From Candidatus Atribacter hydrocarboniphilus (GTDB taxonomy: Bacteria > Atribacterota > Atribacteria > Atribacterales > Atribacteraceae), in contig DPKX01000239.1 in assembly GCA_003542295.1 (NCBI GenBank), positions 5,505-23,094 on the forward strand: DNA of 17,590 nt. The letters run 5' to 3'. Position 1 is the stretch's first letter. Each line of letters starts with the position of its first letter. The notes under the pieces are model-generated. The model saw only the letters and a list, made by a program, of their open reading frames with translations. It searched no databases and was not told where the DNA came from. Below are positions 1 to 7,226 of this stretch, piece after piece. Position numbers and translations under genes: made by a program.

Positions 1-106
1 AATGTGCCCATTTTACCCCTCCTTAAATTTTCTTTTTTTAATTGTATCAAAATGCATATCACCCCGTAGCGAAGAACCATCATCTATATTGAAAAAAGTA
101 GAATTC

Positions 107-190
107 ACTCTCATCCTGACCTTCTCTGCAGGAACAGGGAGAAGGTATTTAAAGGCATCTTGGCGAGAAGCATAGCAACGTGGTAATCTC
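107..190. repeat. Tandem pair of small intergenic repeats (REP-like)
   Basis: Two elements lie side by side. The first (about 107-147) has the form TCATCCTGA followed by an 8-bp inverted repeat, ACCTTCTC at 119-126 and GAGAAGGT at 139-146, with a 12-nt loop. The second (about 156-190), read on the - strand, begins GAGATTACCACGTTGC and ends TTCTCGCCAAGATG. Both resemble degenerate copies of dispersed intergenic repeats common in bacterial genomes. That resemblance is from memory; copy number in this genome cannot be tested here. The pair accounts for most of the 66-codon - strand open frame at 13-213, which is therefore not called as a gene. Confidence 0.5.
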
Positions 191-252
191 TCATGTTCCA
201 TTTTATTATTCATATCCCTATGGTTTAAAAGAGATGAAGTTGGAATCGGATT

Positions 253-274
253 TGGTATAATTGTGGTATTATTT
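253..274 (+). promoter_or_regulatory. Extended -10 promoter within an 11-bp direct repeat
   Basis: TGGTATAAT at 253-261 is a perfect extended -10 element (TGn plus TATAAT); no good -35 lies 16-18 bp upstream. The same word recurs exactly 11 bp later (TGGTATAATTG at 253-263, TGGTATTATTT at 264-274, 9 of 11 matching), one helical turn apart, which could be an operator. It faces the sugar transport operon. Motif match only; the AT-rich context makes chance matches plausible. Confidence 0.35.
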
Positions 275-301
275 GACTTTCAATTCTTTCTATACTATAA
301 A
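273..301 (+). promoter_or_regulatory. Candidate sigma-70 promoter of the + strand sugar operon
   Basis: TTGACT at 273-278 (5 of 6 to consensus), a 17-bp spacer, then TATAAA at 296-301 (5 of 6). This is the best -35/-10 pair upstream of the operon. It would give a start near 308 and a leader of about 245 nt before the first gene, long enough for post-transcriptional control. It partly overlaps the upstream extended -10 candidate, so the two may be alternative or tandem starts. Confidence 0.45.
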
Positions 302-466
302 GTATCCAAGAGTAAAACAAACTATTTATATATATAGTTATGATTTACATGTGACCTCTTATTTTTTATAAATCTTCTATCTTTTAATACAGGTATTAAC
401 CAAAGAAAAAATGGGTTGATTTATAGCAATTGATTACCTGATCAAAACAAATTACTCGAGAAATTT

Positions 467-511
467 AAGGAGGTGATATTGTTCAAAAAAACCAAGTTTC
501 CTAAATATTAA
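467..511 (+). promoter_or_regulatory. Perfect Shine-Dalgarno site in the leader with a possible 10-aa leader peptide
   Basis: AAGGAGGTGAT at 467-477 is an 11-base complement to the canonical 16S rRNA 3' end, stronger than the site in front of the real gene 78 nt downstream. A TTG at 479-481, well spaced from it, opens a 10-codon frame that stops at 509-511 and would read MFKKTKFPKY, a short basic peptide. It may be a leader peptide, or the site may simply bind ribosomes and protect the mRNA 5' end, like the STAB-SD elements known in Bacillus. A second binding-protein gene in this window has a comparable isolated site, which favours the non-coding reading. Confidence 0.4.
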
Positions 512-554
512 ACTTTTGGAATATTGTAAGGGAATTTTTTAGGGAGGGAGAAAC

Positions 555-1601
555 ATGGAAAAAAATAGAATAATATTGTTATTCATTACTCTGATTTTTG
601 TTCTATCCTTTGCGTTCGGAGTGCTTGCTAAGGAAAGTGAACCCCCGTACACGGTCGGTTTAAGTAATGGACCGTTTACCCATAGCTGGCGGGTACAGAT
701 GATCGAAAGCATTCAACAGGAATTCGAGTTTTATAAAGAACAGGGATTGGTAGACAAACTCATCATTCAAAATGCTGGTCCTGATGTTAATACTCAAATT
801 GCCCAAATTCGTAACCTCATAGCCAGTGAAGTTGACCTTCTCCTCATCAACCCCAATTCCTCAACCGCCCTAAACCCGGTAATGGAAGAGGCCCAAGAAG
901 CAGGAATCACCGTTATTGTTTATGATATGCCGATTGATAATGAAAATGTTCTTGATAATTTTATGAACCAGGATTGGTGGATGACCCCTATCACTGAGTG
1001 GTTTTGTGAAAAGCTTGGCGGGAAAGGAAATATTGTATATATCAGTGGTATTGCTGATCAACCCGGTAATATTGAAAGAGATGTAGCAGCAGAAAAAGTA
1101 TTAGCCAAATACCCCGATATAAAGCTCTTAGCCAAAGCCAATGGCAACTGGGATCAGGCGGCAGCTCAACAGGTTATGAGTGACCTTCTGGCATCTTTCC
1201 CCCAAATTGACGGCGTTCTTACCCAAGATGGAATGTCCTTAGGAATTATCCGAGCCTTTGAGGCAGCTGGGAGAGATATTCCGGTTATCACTGGCGAAAC
1301 CCAAATAGCTTTCATTAAAAAGTGGAAAGAAATGAAAGATAATGTTGGTTTCGATACCATAGGGATTGTTAATCCCCCTGGTTATGTTAATAATGCTCTT
1401 GGGATAGGATTGCGACTATTACAAGGTAAAAAGTTAAAACCTGAGGTCCTGGTTAATGGGCATATTATCTATAATAGACCCAATCTTATTGTTGATAACA
1501 ATAATATCGACCAGATTTATGAACAATATAAGGATTGGGCTGATTCTTACTATGTGAATTCTTGGTACAGCCAGGAAGAGCTGGACGCTCTTTTTGAATA
1601 G
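555..1601 (+). CDS. Sugar ABC transporter substrate-binding protein (RbsB-type)
   Basis: This is an exported sugar-binding protein that delivers ligand to the importer encoded immediately downstream. Residues 1-25 are a typical Sec signal peptide: a basic start, a hydrophobic core, and a VLA site before Lys26. The mature part has the two-lobed periplasmic-binding-protein type I fold (Peripla_BP_4), starting with the YTVGLSNG strand and a WRVQMIESI helix. The stretches DLLLINPNSSTAL and ITVIVYDMP match the family's ligand-proximal segments. No lipobox cysteine is seen, so the protein is probably soluble in a periplasm. The ATG is preceded by GGGAGGGAG at good spacing. It is the first gene of a five-gene operon, set off from the ATPase by a perfect hairpin. 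The ligand cannot be read from sequence; an aldose, pentose or polyol is likely given the isomerase at the operon end. Confidence 0.92.
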   Translation: MEKNRIILLFITLIFVLSFAFGVLAKESEPPYTVGLSNGPFTHSWRVQMIESIQQEFEFYKEQGLVDKLIIQNAGPDVNTQIAQIRNLIASEVDLLLINPNSSTALNPVMEEAQEAGITVIVYDMPIDNENVLDNFMNQDWWMTPITEWFCEKLGGKGNIVYISGIADQPGNIERDVAAEKVLAKYPDIKLLAKANGNWDQAAAQQVMSDLLASFPQIDGVLTQDGMSLGIIRAFEAAGRDIPVITGETQIAFIKKWKEMKDNVGFDTIGIVNPPGYVNNALGIGLRLLQGKKLKPEVLVNGHIIYNRPNLIVDNNNIDQIYEQYKDWADSYYVNSWYSQEELDALFE

Positions 1602-1607
1602 GTAAGT

Positions 1608-1658
1608 CTGCAAGCAGGGTTGGTTCATTAAAATAACCTTAACCAACCCTGCTTGCAG
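1608..1658 (+). promoter_or_regulatory. Perfect 18-bp hairpin between binding-protein and ATPase genes
   Basis: CTGCAAGCAGGGTTGGTT at 1608-1625 and its exact complement at 1641-1658 enclose a 15-nt loop. The structure begins 6 nt after the binding-protein stop and ends 21 nt before the ATPase ATG. No run of T follows, so it is a poor intrinsic terminator. It better fits a 3' stabiliser or processing barrier that keeps binding-protein mRNA abundant, as known for the malE-malF intergenic region. A leaky terminator is the alternative. Confidence 0.75.
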
Positions 1659-1679
1659 TAAGAATAGAGGATTCAATTA

Positions 1680-3194
1680 ATGTCATTTATCCTTGAAGCA
1701 AGAAATCTAAAAAAGAGTTTTGATGGGGTAGTAGCTCTTTCTGATGCCAGTTTTACCCTCAATCAAGGAGAGATTTGTGGCCTAGTGGGTGCCAATGGAT
1801 CTGGCAAAACGACATTTGCTCGAATAATCAGCGGGCTTATTAAACCCGATGCCGGACAGCTTTATCTTTATGGGTCTCAAATCAATTTAAAATCCCACTT
1901 GGAAGCTGAAAAATTGGCAATATCAATGGTTCATCAAAATCTCAGTCTCGTTCCCGAGATGACGGTTTGGGAAAATATCAATCTGGGAAGAGAGATCATC
2001 ACTCCCTTAGGAATCCTCAAAAAAGAAGAAGCATTAATCCGAGCAGAAGCAGCTATTCAAGAGCTCAAGGTCAACATTTCTCTCTATGACAAAGTTTCCC
2101 AACTGGCACCTTCCGATCAACAACTCTTGGAAATTGTTAAAGCTCTTTCTCGTAACCCAAAAATTTTAATCCTTGACGAACCAACCGCTTCTTTAGGCTT
2201 CAAACAAGTTGAAATATTATTTGAAAAACTGATTCAATTAAAAAAAGACCAGGTATCGGTCATATTTATATCTCATCGGATTTGGGAAATAACCCGAATC
2301 TGTGATCGGTTAGTTGCTTTCCGGAATGGTAAAACCGTAGGAGAAGTTGATTTTCAGCAACAACCACGAGAGGAAAGAATAATCATTCCTCTGATCACTG
2401 GAAAAAAAGAAAATGAAGATGAAAAAGGTATCCACGAAAAACGACCTTATCGCAACTTTGATACTCGTCAAGTTATTTTAGAAGTCGATAGTCTTTCAAA
2501 AAGAGATAAGCTCCATAATATTTCTTTTAAAATTAGAGAGGGAGAAGTTATCGGTTTGGGAGGCCTGAATGGTCAGGGTCAAGAAGAAATTCTATTCATC
2601 CTATCCGGTTATTTAAGAAAAACCTCTGGAAAAATAAAGATTAATAATCAGGAAATAATAATCAAAAATCCCAGCCAAGCTATTGAGCGGGGAATATTTC
2701 TGGTTCCAGGTGATCGACAAAAAGAAGGGCTTTTTCTCAATCATAATGTTTTTACCAATCTTGTTTACCCTCAAGTCGCCCAAAAAAAACAAAAGTTTAT
2801 TCTTCCTTTAAAAGAATTACGACAAACTGTCAATACAACCATCCAAAAGATATCATTAGTTCCGCCGGATCCAAGAAAATTAGTCTCCCATCTCAGTGGT
2901 GGTAATCAGCAAAAAGTTGTTATTGGTAAATGGCTATCGCTTTCCCCAAGAATTTTATTGCTTAATGACCCCACCAAGGGAGTTGACATTGAAACTCGAA
3001 AAAATTTATATAAGATAATAGCCGATCTATCAAATCAAGGCGTCTCAGTCTTGCTCTACGCCAGTGATAATGAAGAACTCATTGCCAATTGCGATCGAGT
3101 TTTAATAGTTTTTGAGGGACAAATTGTTGAAGAAATATGTGGCGATAGAATCTGTGAGGAAAATCTAATTGCCTCCTCACTAAGGGTACAATGA
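1680..3194 (+). CDS. Sugar ABC transporter ATP-binding protein, two-domain (RbsA/MglA-type)
   Basis: This cytoplasmic energising subunit contains two fused nucleotide-binding domains, and its 504 residues are the usual family length. Domain 1 is intact: Walker A GANGSGKT at 37-44, a family-typical weak signature LAPSDQQ at 142-148, Walker B with LDEPTA around 165-170, and the switch histidine His199. Domain 2 (about 267-504) has the usual degenerate Walker A (GLNGQGQEE near 295-303) but an intact LSGGNQQK signature at 405-412. Its Walker B reads LLLNDPTKGVD, with Asn429 and Asp430 where this family normally has Asp-Glu. Only composite site 1 may therefore hydrolyse ATP. It should pair with the two permeases encoded next. 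The start is an ATG preceded by AGAGG. Confidence 0.93.
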   Translation: MSFILEARNLKKSFDGVVALSDASFTLNQGEICGLVGANGSGKTTFARIISGLIKPDAGQLYLYGSQINLKSHLEAEKLAISMVHQNLSLVPEMTVWENINLGREIITPLGILKKEEALIRAEAAIQELKVNISLYDKVSQLAPSDQQLLEIVKALSRNPKILILDEPTASLGFKQVEILFEKLIQLKKDQVSVIFISHRIWEITRICDRLVAFRNGKTVGEVDFQQQPREERIIIPLITGKKENEDEKGIHEKRPYRNFDTRQVILEVDSLSKRDKLHNISFKIREGEVIGLGGLNGQGQEEILFILSGYLRKTSGKIKINNQEIIIKNPSQAIERGIFLVPGDRQKEGLFLNHNVFTNLVYPQVAQKKQKFILPLKELRQTVNTTIQKISLVPPDPRKLVSHLSGGNQQKVVIGKWLSLSPRILLLNDPTKGVDIETRKNLYKIIADLSNQGVSVLLYASDNEELIANCDRVLIVFEGQIVEEICGDRICEENLIASSLRVQ

Positions 3195-3232
3195 TAATTT
3201 GAAAAAAAGATACGTTGAAAAAAGAGGGAAAA

Positions 3233-4195
3233 ATGAAAAATAGATTAAATTGGAAAAATATATATCAAAACCCTTCTTTCCCAAGTTTCCTCATTTTAAT
3301 TGCCATTATTATTCTTAATGCTTCCCTTCAACACAACTTTTTTACCTATAGAACTTTCAAATCAAATTTACTCACCTTTACCCCTCTTATTCTAACCAGT
3401 ATTGCTCAAGGATTAGTTATTTTAGTTGGTTGTGTTGACCTTTCCTTAGGTGCTACTGTATCTTTGATCACCGTACTTATGGCTTCACTAATGGGTGATT
3501 CATTGTTGAGTATATTTATCGTCGTTTTACTTGGATCAGGGCTGGCAATTTTAATGAGCTTTGTCAATGGTTTCCTCATTAGTTACTTCGGTCCTCCACC
3601 TCTACTAACCACCTATGCTACTTCAGTGCTTTGGTTTGGAATTGCTCTCTTTTTCATGCCAACACCAGGCGGTTACATTCCAAAAAGTTTTAGCAAAATG
3701 TATCGGAGTGACTTATTCCCAAACTTTCCAGTTGTTCTTCTTTTCCTTATTGGAGCTTTTTTTATCCTTTTTTTCATCAGCAGAACGAGATTTTATAAGC
3801 ACATTTATGCCGTTGGTGGAAATGAAGACGCAGCTTATGCTAATGGGGTGAACGTATTTCTCACTAAAATTAAAGTGTTTCTTCTAAGTGGTGTCTTTAT
3901 CGCTTTAGCATCTATTTGTGTAGTAGCTCAAACTGCAACGGGTGATGCCCGTTGTGGCCTTAGTTTCAGCCTTAACTCAGTTGCTGCTTCTATTATTGGT
4001 GGGCTTTCTTTTTCTGGTGGAAAAGGGAGTATTATTGGGCCGATTATGGGTGGTTTGATTCTCGGGCTGCTTATTAATGTTCTTTATTTTGCCAATATTA
4101 CATCTTTTTATCAGGAATTTATGAAAGGAATTATTATTATATTCTCGCTTGCCATTGGAGCTATTCCGAAATACCTCAAAACCCGTTCGCTTTAA
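3233..4195 (+). CDS. Sugar ABC transporter permease 1 (RbsC-type)
   Basis: This inner-membrane subunit belongs to the BPD_transp_2 family. It is strongly hydrophobic, with about eight to ten membrane segments from residue 18 on. It carries the family landmarks VDLSLG (68-73), the cytoplasmic loop AVGGNEDAA (193-201), and a C-terminal IIGGLSFSGGKGS block. I chose the ATG at 3233, which follows GAGGG, giving 320 residues. An in-frame TTG at 3215 has no ribosome binding site and would only add a short basic extension. The gene lies 38 nt after the ATPase and 18 nt before a second, different permease, so this importer probably uses a heterodimeric channel. Confidence 0.9.
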   Translation: MKNRLNWKNIYQNPSFPSFLILIAIIILNASLQHNFFTYRTFKSNLLTFTPLILTSIAQGLVILVGCVDLSLGATVSLITVLMASLMGDSLLSIFIVVLLGSGLAILMSFVNGFLISYFGPPPLLTTYATSVLWFGIALFFMPTPGGYIPKSFSKMYRSDLFPNFPVVLLFLIGAFFILFFISRTRFYKHIYAVGGNEDAAYANGVNVFLTKIKVFLLSGVFIALASICVVAQTATGDARCGLSFSLNSVAASIIGGLSFSGGKGSIIGPIMGGLILGLLINVLYFANITSFYQEFMKGIIIIFSLAIGAIPKYLKTRSL

Positions 4196-4213
4196 AACGA
4201 GGAGCGATTAACA

Positions 4214-5197
4214 ATGAACAATAACCAGTCTCAAAATGTCATTTTAGACAAAGTTTCACCAAAAGAATTTTTGTTTTCTAAGTTAGCCATCTCATTTTAC
4301 GCCATCATTTTTTTATTTGTTCTTGGAGAAATCATTCTTCCTGGCTTTATTAGCTTTTCTCATGTAATGTCAGTCCTTAGACTCTCGGTTTTCCTGGGTA
4401 TTGTTGCATTGGGACAAACCTTGGTAGTTTTATCTGGAAATGAAGGTATCGATCTATCGGTTGGTTCCATTCTCTCCATCGGGGTTGTTTTATCTGCCTA
4501 CTTTCTTAATGGACAAAATATCAATATACCCAAAGCTCTTCTTCTTACACCTGCAGTAGGTTTGGCTTTTGGACTAATAAGTGGGTTAGTTATTTCGTAT
4601 ATTGAAATTCCCCCCATCATCATGACCTTAGCCATGGCTAGTGTTGTTGAAGGTACCTCACTCATCATCACCAAAGGGTTCCCCACTGGAAATGCCCCGC
4701 CTTTATTGGAAACCATTGGGAGTGGGAAATTTTTTAATATTCCCTATCTTATTCTTTTATGGATATTATTAATAGTAGTAGCCTCTTTTGTCCTTAAAAA
4801 GACTAAATGGGGGCATCTTCTTTATGGAGTGGGATCAAACAATTTAACTGCAGAACTCAGTGGGGTAAGAGTCAAACGGTTTCGGGTTTTTGTTTATGGG
4901 ATATGTGGTGCTATTGCAGCTTTAGCAGGTCTTTTTTTATTAAGTTATACCGGAACACCTTATCTCAACCTCGGAGCCACCTATACGATGCCCTCCATTG
5001 CTGCTTTAGCTATTGGAGGGATATCTCTTGCTGGAGGAAATGGAGATTATCTTGGTGCGGTGATCGGCTGTATTATCTTAACTACCCTCAACAGCATCTT
5101 AGTTGCTCTCCGAACAACTGAGGCTGTTCGACAGATTACCTATGGCTTACTTCTCCTTATATTAGTGATTGCCTATACTGGACGAAGAAAAAGATAG
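4214..5197 (+). CDS. Sugar ABC transporter permease 2 (RbsC-type)
   Basis: A second membrane subunit of the same importer, 327 residues, BPD_transp_2 family. It shows GIDLSVG at 78-84 and the C-terminal IGGISLAGGNGDYLGAV block. The cytoplasmic loop normally rich in GGNE reads GVGSNNLTAELSG, so the two permeases present different faces to the two halves of the ATPase. It is clearly diverged from permease 1 rather than a recent duplicate. The start ATG follows GAGGAG at good spacing. The next gene begins after 39 nt, consistent with one transcript. Confidence 0.92.
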   Translation: MNNNQSQNVILDKVSPKEFLFSKLAISFYAIIFLFVLGEIILPGFISFSHVMSVLRLSVFLGIVALGQTLVVLSGNEGIDLSVGSILSIGVVLSAYFLNGQNINIPKALLLTPAVGLAFGLISGLVISYIEIPPIIMTLAMASVVEGTSLIITKGFPTGNAPPLLETIGSGKFFNIPYLILLWILLIVVASFVLKKTKWGHLLYGVGSNNLTAELSGVRVKRFRVFVYGICGAIAALAGLFLLSYTGTPYLNLGATYTMPSIAALAIGGISLAGGNGDYLGAVIGCIILTTLNSILVALRTTEAVRQITYGLLLLILVIAYTGRRKR

Positions 5198-5236
5198 TGA
5201 TAATAAAAGCTTAAATGGTTAGAGGAGTTGTCCTTA

Positions 5237-6199
5237 ATGAAGATCGGCATTTTTACCAATTTATTCCAAGATAAACCTCTTGAAGAGGTTGCCCAATATG
5301 TTTCTTCTTTAGGATATCAGATGGTCGAATTACCTGCCTGGGAGGGAAACAACCATCTTAATGTAGAAAAAGTTTTAAAGGGAGACCGCTCAGTTAAAAA
5401 AATACTCAAAAAATATAATCTTGAGATTTCTGCTTTAAATTGTGGAATACCCGGTCAATTGGTATTAGGTCCTCATGATGAGTCAACTGACGATTTTGCC
5501 CCTTCACCTGATGCTCAAGAAAAAATAAAATATGCAATTTCAATGATGAAAAAGGCTGCTCAAGCCGCTTCTGAATTAGAAGTTCCAGTCATTTGTGGAT
5601 TCGTTGGTTCCCATGTTTGGGATAAGTGGTATATTTTCCCACCCAAGAATGAAGAATTATATGAAAGAGGATGGGAAGCATTTGCTGAGCGCTGGGGAGA
5701 TATTTTAGATACCTTTAAAAAATATGGTATAAAATTTGCTCTCGAAGTCCACCCCAATGAAATTGCTTACAATATAGAAACTGCCCAACGAGCGATTCAA
5801 GCTTTAGACAATAGAGACAATTTTGGCTTTAATTTTGATCCGAGCCATCTGATATGGCAACTCATTGATCCGGTAGTTTTTATTAAAACCTTTAAAGAAA
5901 GAATTTTCCATGCCCATGCCAAAGATTCAGAAATACAGGAAGATGAGGTCCGACGTTCAGGAATCATCCCCACTGGCTCTTGGTTGAGACCAGATCGTGG
6001 GTTTCGCTTTCGGGTTCCCGGTTGGGGTGATGTAAAATGGAAAAAGGTAATGAGCGCTTTAATAAGCGTTGGCTATGATTATGTCCTTTCTTTTGAACAT
6101 GAAGATCCGGTGATGTCACGAGAAGATGGCTGTGAAAAAGCCATTGAGTTTCTTAAACCATTAATCATAAAAGCTCCACTTCTTAAGGTATGGTGGTAA
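5237..6199 (+). CDS. Sugar phosphate isomerase/epimerase-like TIM barrel
   Basis: This is a cytoplasmic enzyme of the AP endonuclease 2 / xylose-isomerase-like superfamily, here probably acting on the imported sugar. Numbered from the ATG, the expected divalent-metal ligands are all visible: Glu170 (ALEVHP), Asp201 (NFDPSHL, with His204), His227 (FHAHAKD) and Glu287 (SFEHED). This pattern is shared by D-tagatose/psicose 3-epimerases, IolE/IolI-type enzymes and 3-keto-glycoside-processing relatives, so the substrate is undecided. AGAGGAG at 5221-5227 sits 9 nt before this ATG and nothing suitable precedes the in-frame TTG at 5228, which overlaps that site. It is the last gene of the + operon, converging on a kinase gene 47 nt away. 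Confidence 0.88.
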   Translation: MKIGIFTNLFQDKPLEEVAQYVSSLGYQMVELPAWEGNNHLNVEKVLKGDRSVKKILKKYNLEISALNCGIPGQLVLGPHDESTDDFAPSPDAQEKIKYAISMMKKAAQAASELEVPVICGFVGSHVWDKWYIFPPKNEELYERGWEAFAERWGDILDTFKKYGIKFALEVHPNEIAYNIETAQRAIQALDNRDNFGFNFDPSHLIWQLIDPVVFIKTFKERIFHAHAKDSEIQEDEVRRSGIIPTGSWLRPDRGFRFRVPGWGDVKWKKVMSALISVGYDYVLSFEHEDPVMSREDGCEKAIEFLKPLIIKAPLLKVWW

Positions 6200-6246
6200 A
6201 TTTCGATAAAAAAACTTACTTAAAACATTTAACCTTAATTTTTATA

Positions 6247-7152
6247 TTATTTCATTTTTTCCATAAATTCCTGAGTTTGCGTAAGATTGGGAATTCCCGA
6301 ACGTCCTCCTAATTTTGTGCACTTCAGAGCAGCAACCGCATTGGCAAAACGAGCAGTGTAAACCATATCCCAATTTTTCAAAAGGCCAAATACAAAGGCA
6401 CCATGAAAAACATCACCACAACCGGTCGTATCAACAACATCTACTTGGTATCCTGGAACTTGAAAGTTTTCATTTCCAGCTTTACCCAAACATCCTCTTT
6501 CTCCCTGGGTTAAAATAACTACCTTTGGTCCTAATGCAGCAACTTTTTCTAAAGCAATATATGGGTTGGTAGGATGAAAATTTTTAGCAAAGGTTTCTGA
6601 ACCGATTAAAACATCAGTTAAGGCCACTAACTTTTCTCTTTGTTTATCCCAGTTATCTATATCTAAGACAATTCTTCTTCCTTCAGCATGTTCACGAAAA
6701 TATCGAGCAGCTTCGTAAGCGGTTTCCGGTTCATGGGCATCTAAATGAAGTATTTTCCCCTGGCAAAGAAAATCGGGATCAATTTCATTCAGCCTTAAAG
6801 GAGTTAAATTTTTATACCAAAAAATAGTTCTTTTCCCACTCATTTGATCAATTATACAAAATGCGGTAAGGCTCATCTTCCCTTTTTCTTTAACCAGTTG
6901 GCTAATATCAACTCCCTCCTGGATAAATTCTTTACAGATAAATTCCCCAGATTCATCATCACCCACTTTTCCCACGAAAGAGACTTTGGCACCTAAACGT
7001 GCTAAGGTTACCAAAGCAGTAGCTACTTCCCCTCCGCCTTGACGAAGAAAATCGTTCATGCGAACTCGTTGGTCAAGCTGGGGATAGGTTTCAACAATTC
7101 CTAAGTTATCAAGGGAAACATGCCCAACTCCTACTACGTCAAATTGCGGCAT
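6247..7152 (-). CDS. PfkB-family carbohydrate kinase
   Basis: This cytoplasmic ATP-dependent kinase is of the ribokinase/fructokinase fold. The N-terminal family signature is present (GGGEVATALVTLARLGAK from residue 39, then VGKVGDDESG near 60-69). The C-terminal signature reads DTTGCGDVFHGAF from residue 241, with Asp247 as the predicted catalytic base. At 301 residues it is a normal length. The ATG is preceded by GAAGGAGAG. It is the last gene of the - strand block, 74 nt after a UroD-like gene, and probably phosphorylates the compound brought in by the importer upstream. Substrate (ribose, fructose, adenosine, 2-keto-3-deoxygluconate or other) cannot be assigned from sequence. Confidence 0.9.
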   Translation of the reverse strand: MPQFDVVGVGHVSLDNLGIVETYPQLDQRVRMNDFLRQGGGEVATALVTLARLGAKVSFVGKVGDDESGEFICKEFIQEGVDISQLVKEKGKMSLTAFCIIDQMSGKRTIFWYKNLTPLRLNEIDPDFLCQGKILHLDAHEPETAYEAARYFREHAEGRRIVLDIDNWDKQREKLVALTDVLIGSETFAKNFHPTNPYIALEKVAALGPKVVILTQGERGCLGKAGNENFQVPGYQVDVVDTTGCGDVFHGAFVFGLLKNWDMVYTARFANAVAALKCTKLGGRSGIPNLTQTQEFMEKMK

Positions 7153-7226
7153 TTTTACTCTCCTTCAATTAAACAATGCAATTTTTTCTTCTGAACATAT
7201 TTTTCCTTAGAATTGATAACTAAATT

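Larger units (their letters stand above)
1..554. other. Gene-free upstream region
   Basis: I see no convincing gene in this stretch. The first 200 bases look like repeat debris that happens to stay open on the - strand. The remainder is very AT-rich and holds two promoter-like signals, a leader of roughly 240 nt, an isolated perfect Shine-Dalgarno site with a 10-codon reading frame, and finally the ribosome binding site of the binding-protein gene. No regulator gene, tRNA or strong terminator is visible. Confidence 0.6.

Noticed and set aside
13..213. 66-codon open frame on the - strand
   Set aside because: Its sequence is largely the translation of two repeat elements, and the site before its ATG is weak and too close. 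I treat it as a spurious frame.
240..254. Possible catabolite-response (cre)-like or LacI-family operator around TTGGAATCGGATTTG
   Set aside because: Only one half resembles the consensus and the two halves are not complementary.
3215..3232. TTG start extending permease 1 by six codons
   Set aside because: No ribosome binding site before it, while the ATG at 3233 follows GAGGG.
4807..5121. 104-codon + strand frame
   Set aside because: Overlaps permease 2 in another frame; cysteine/serine/tryptophan-rich composition typical of an out-of-frame read.
6183..6238. TTAAGGT ... ACCTTAA inverted repeat as a terminator
   Set aside because: Only about 7 bp with a loop of over 40 nt, and the left arm is inside the coding region.
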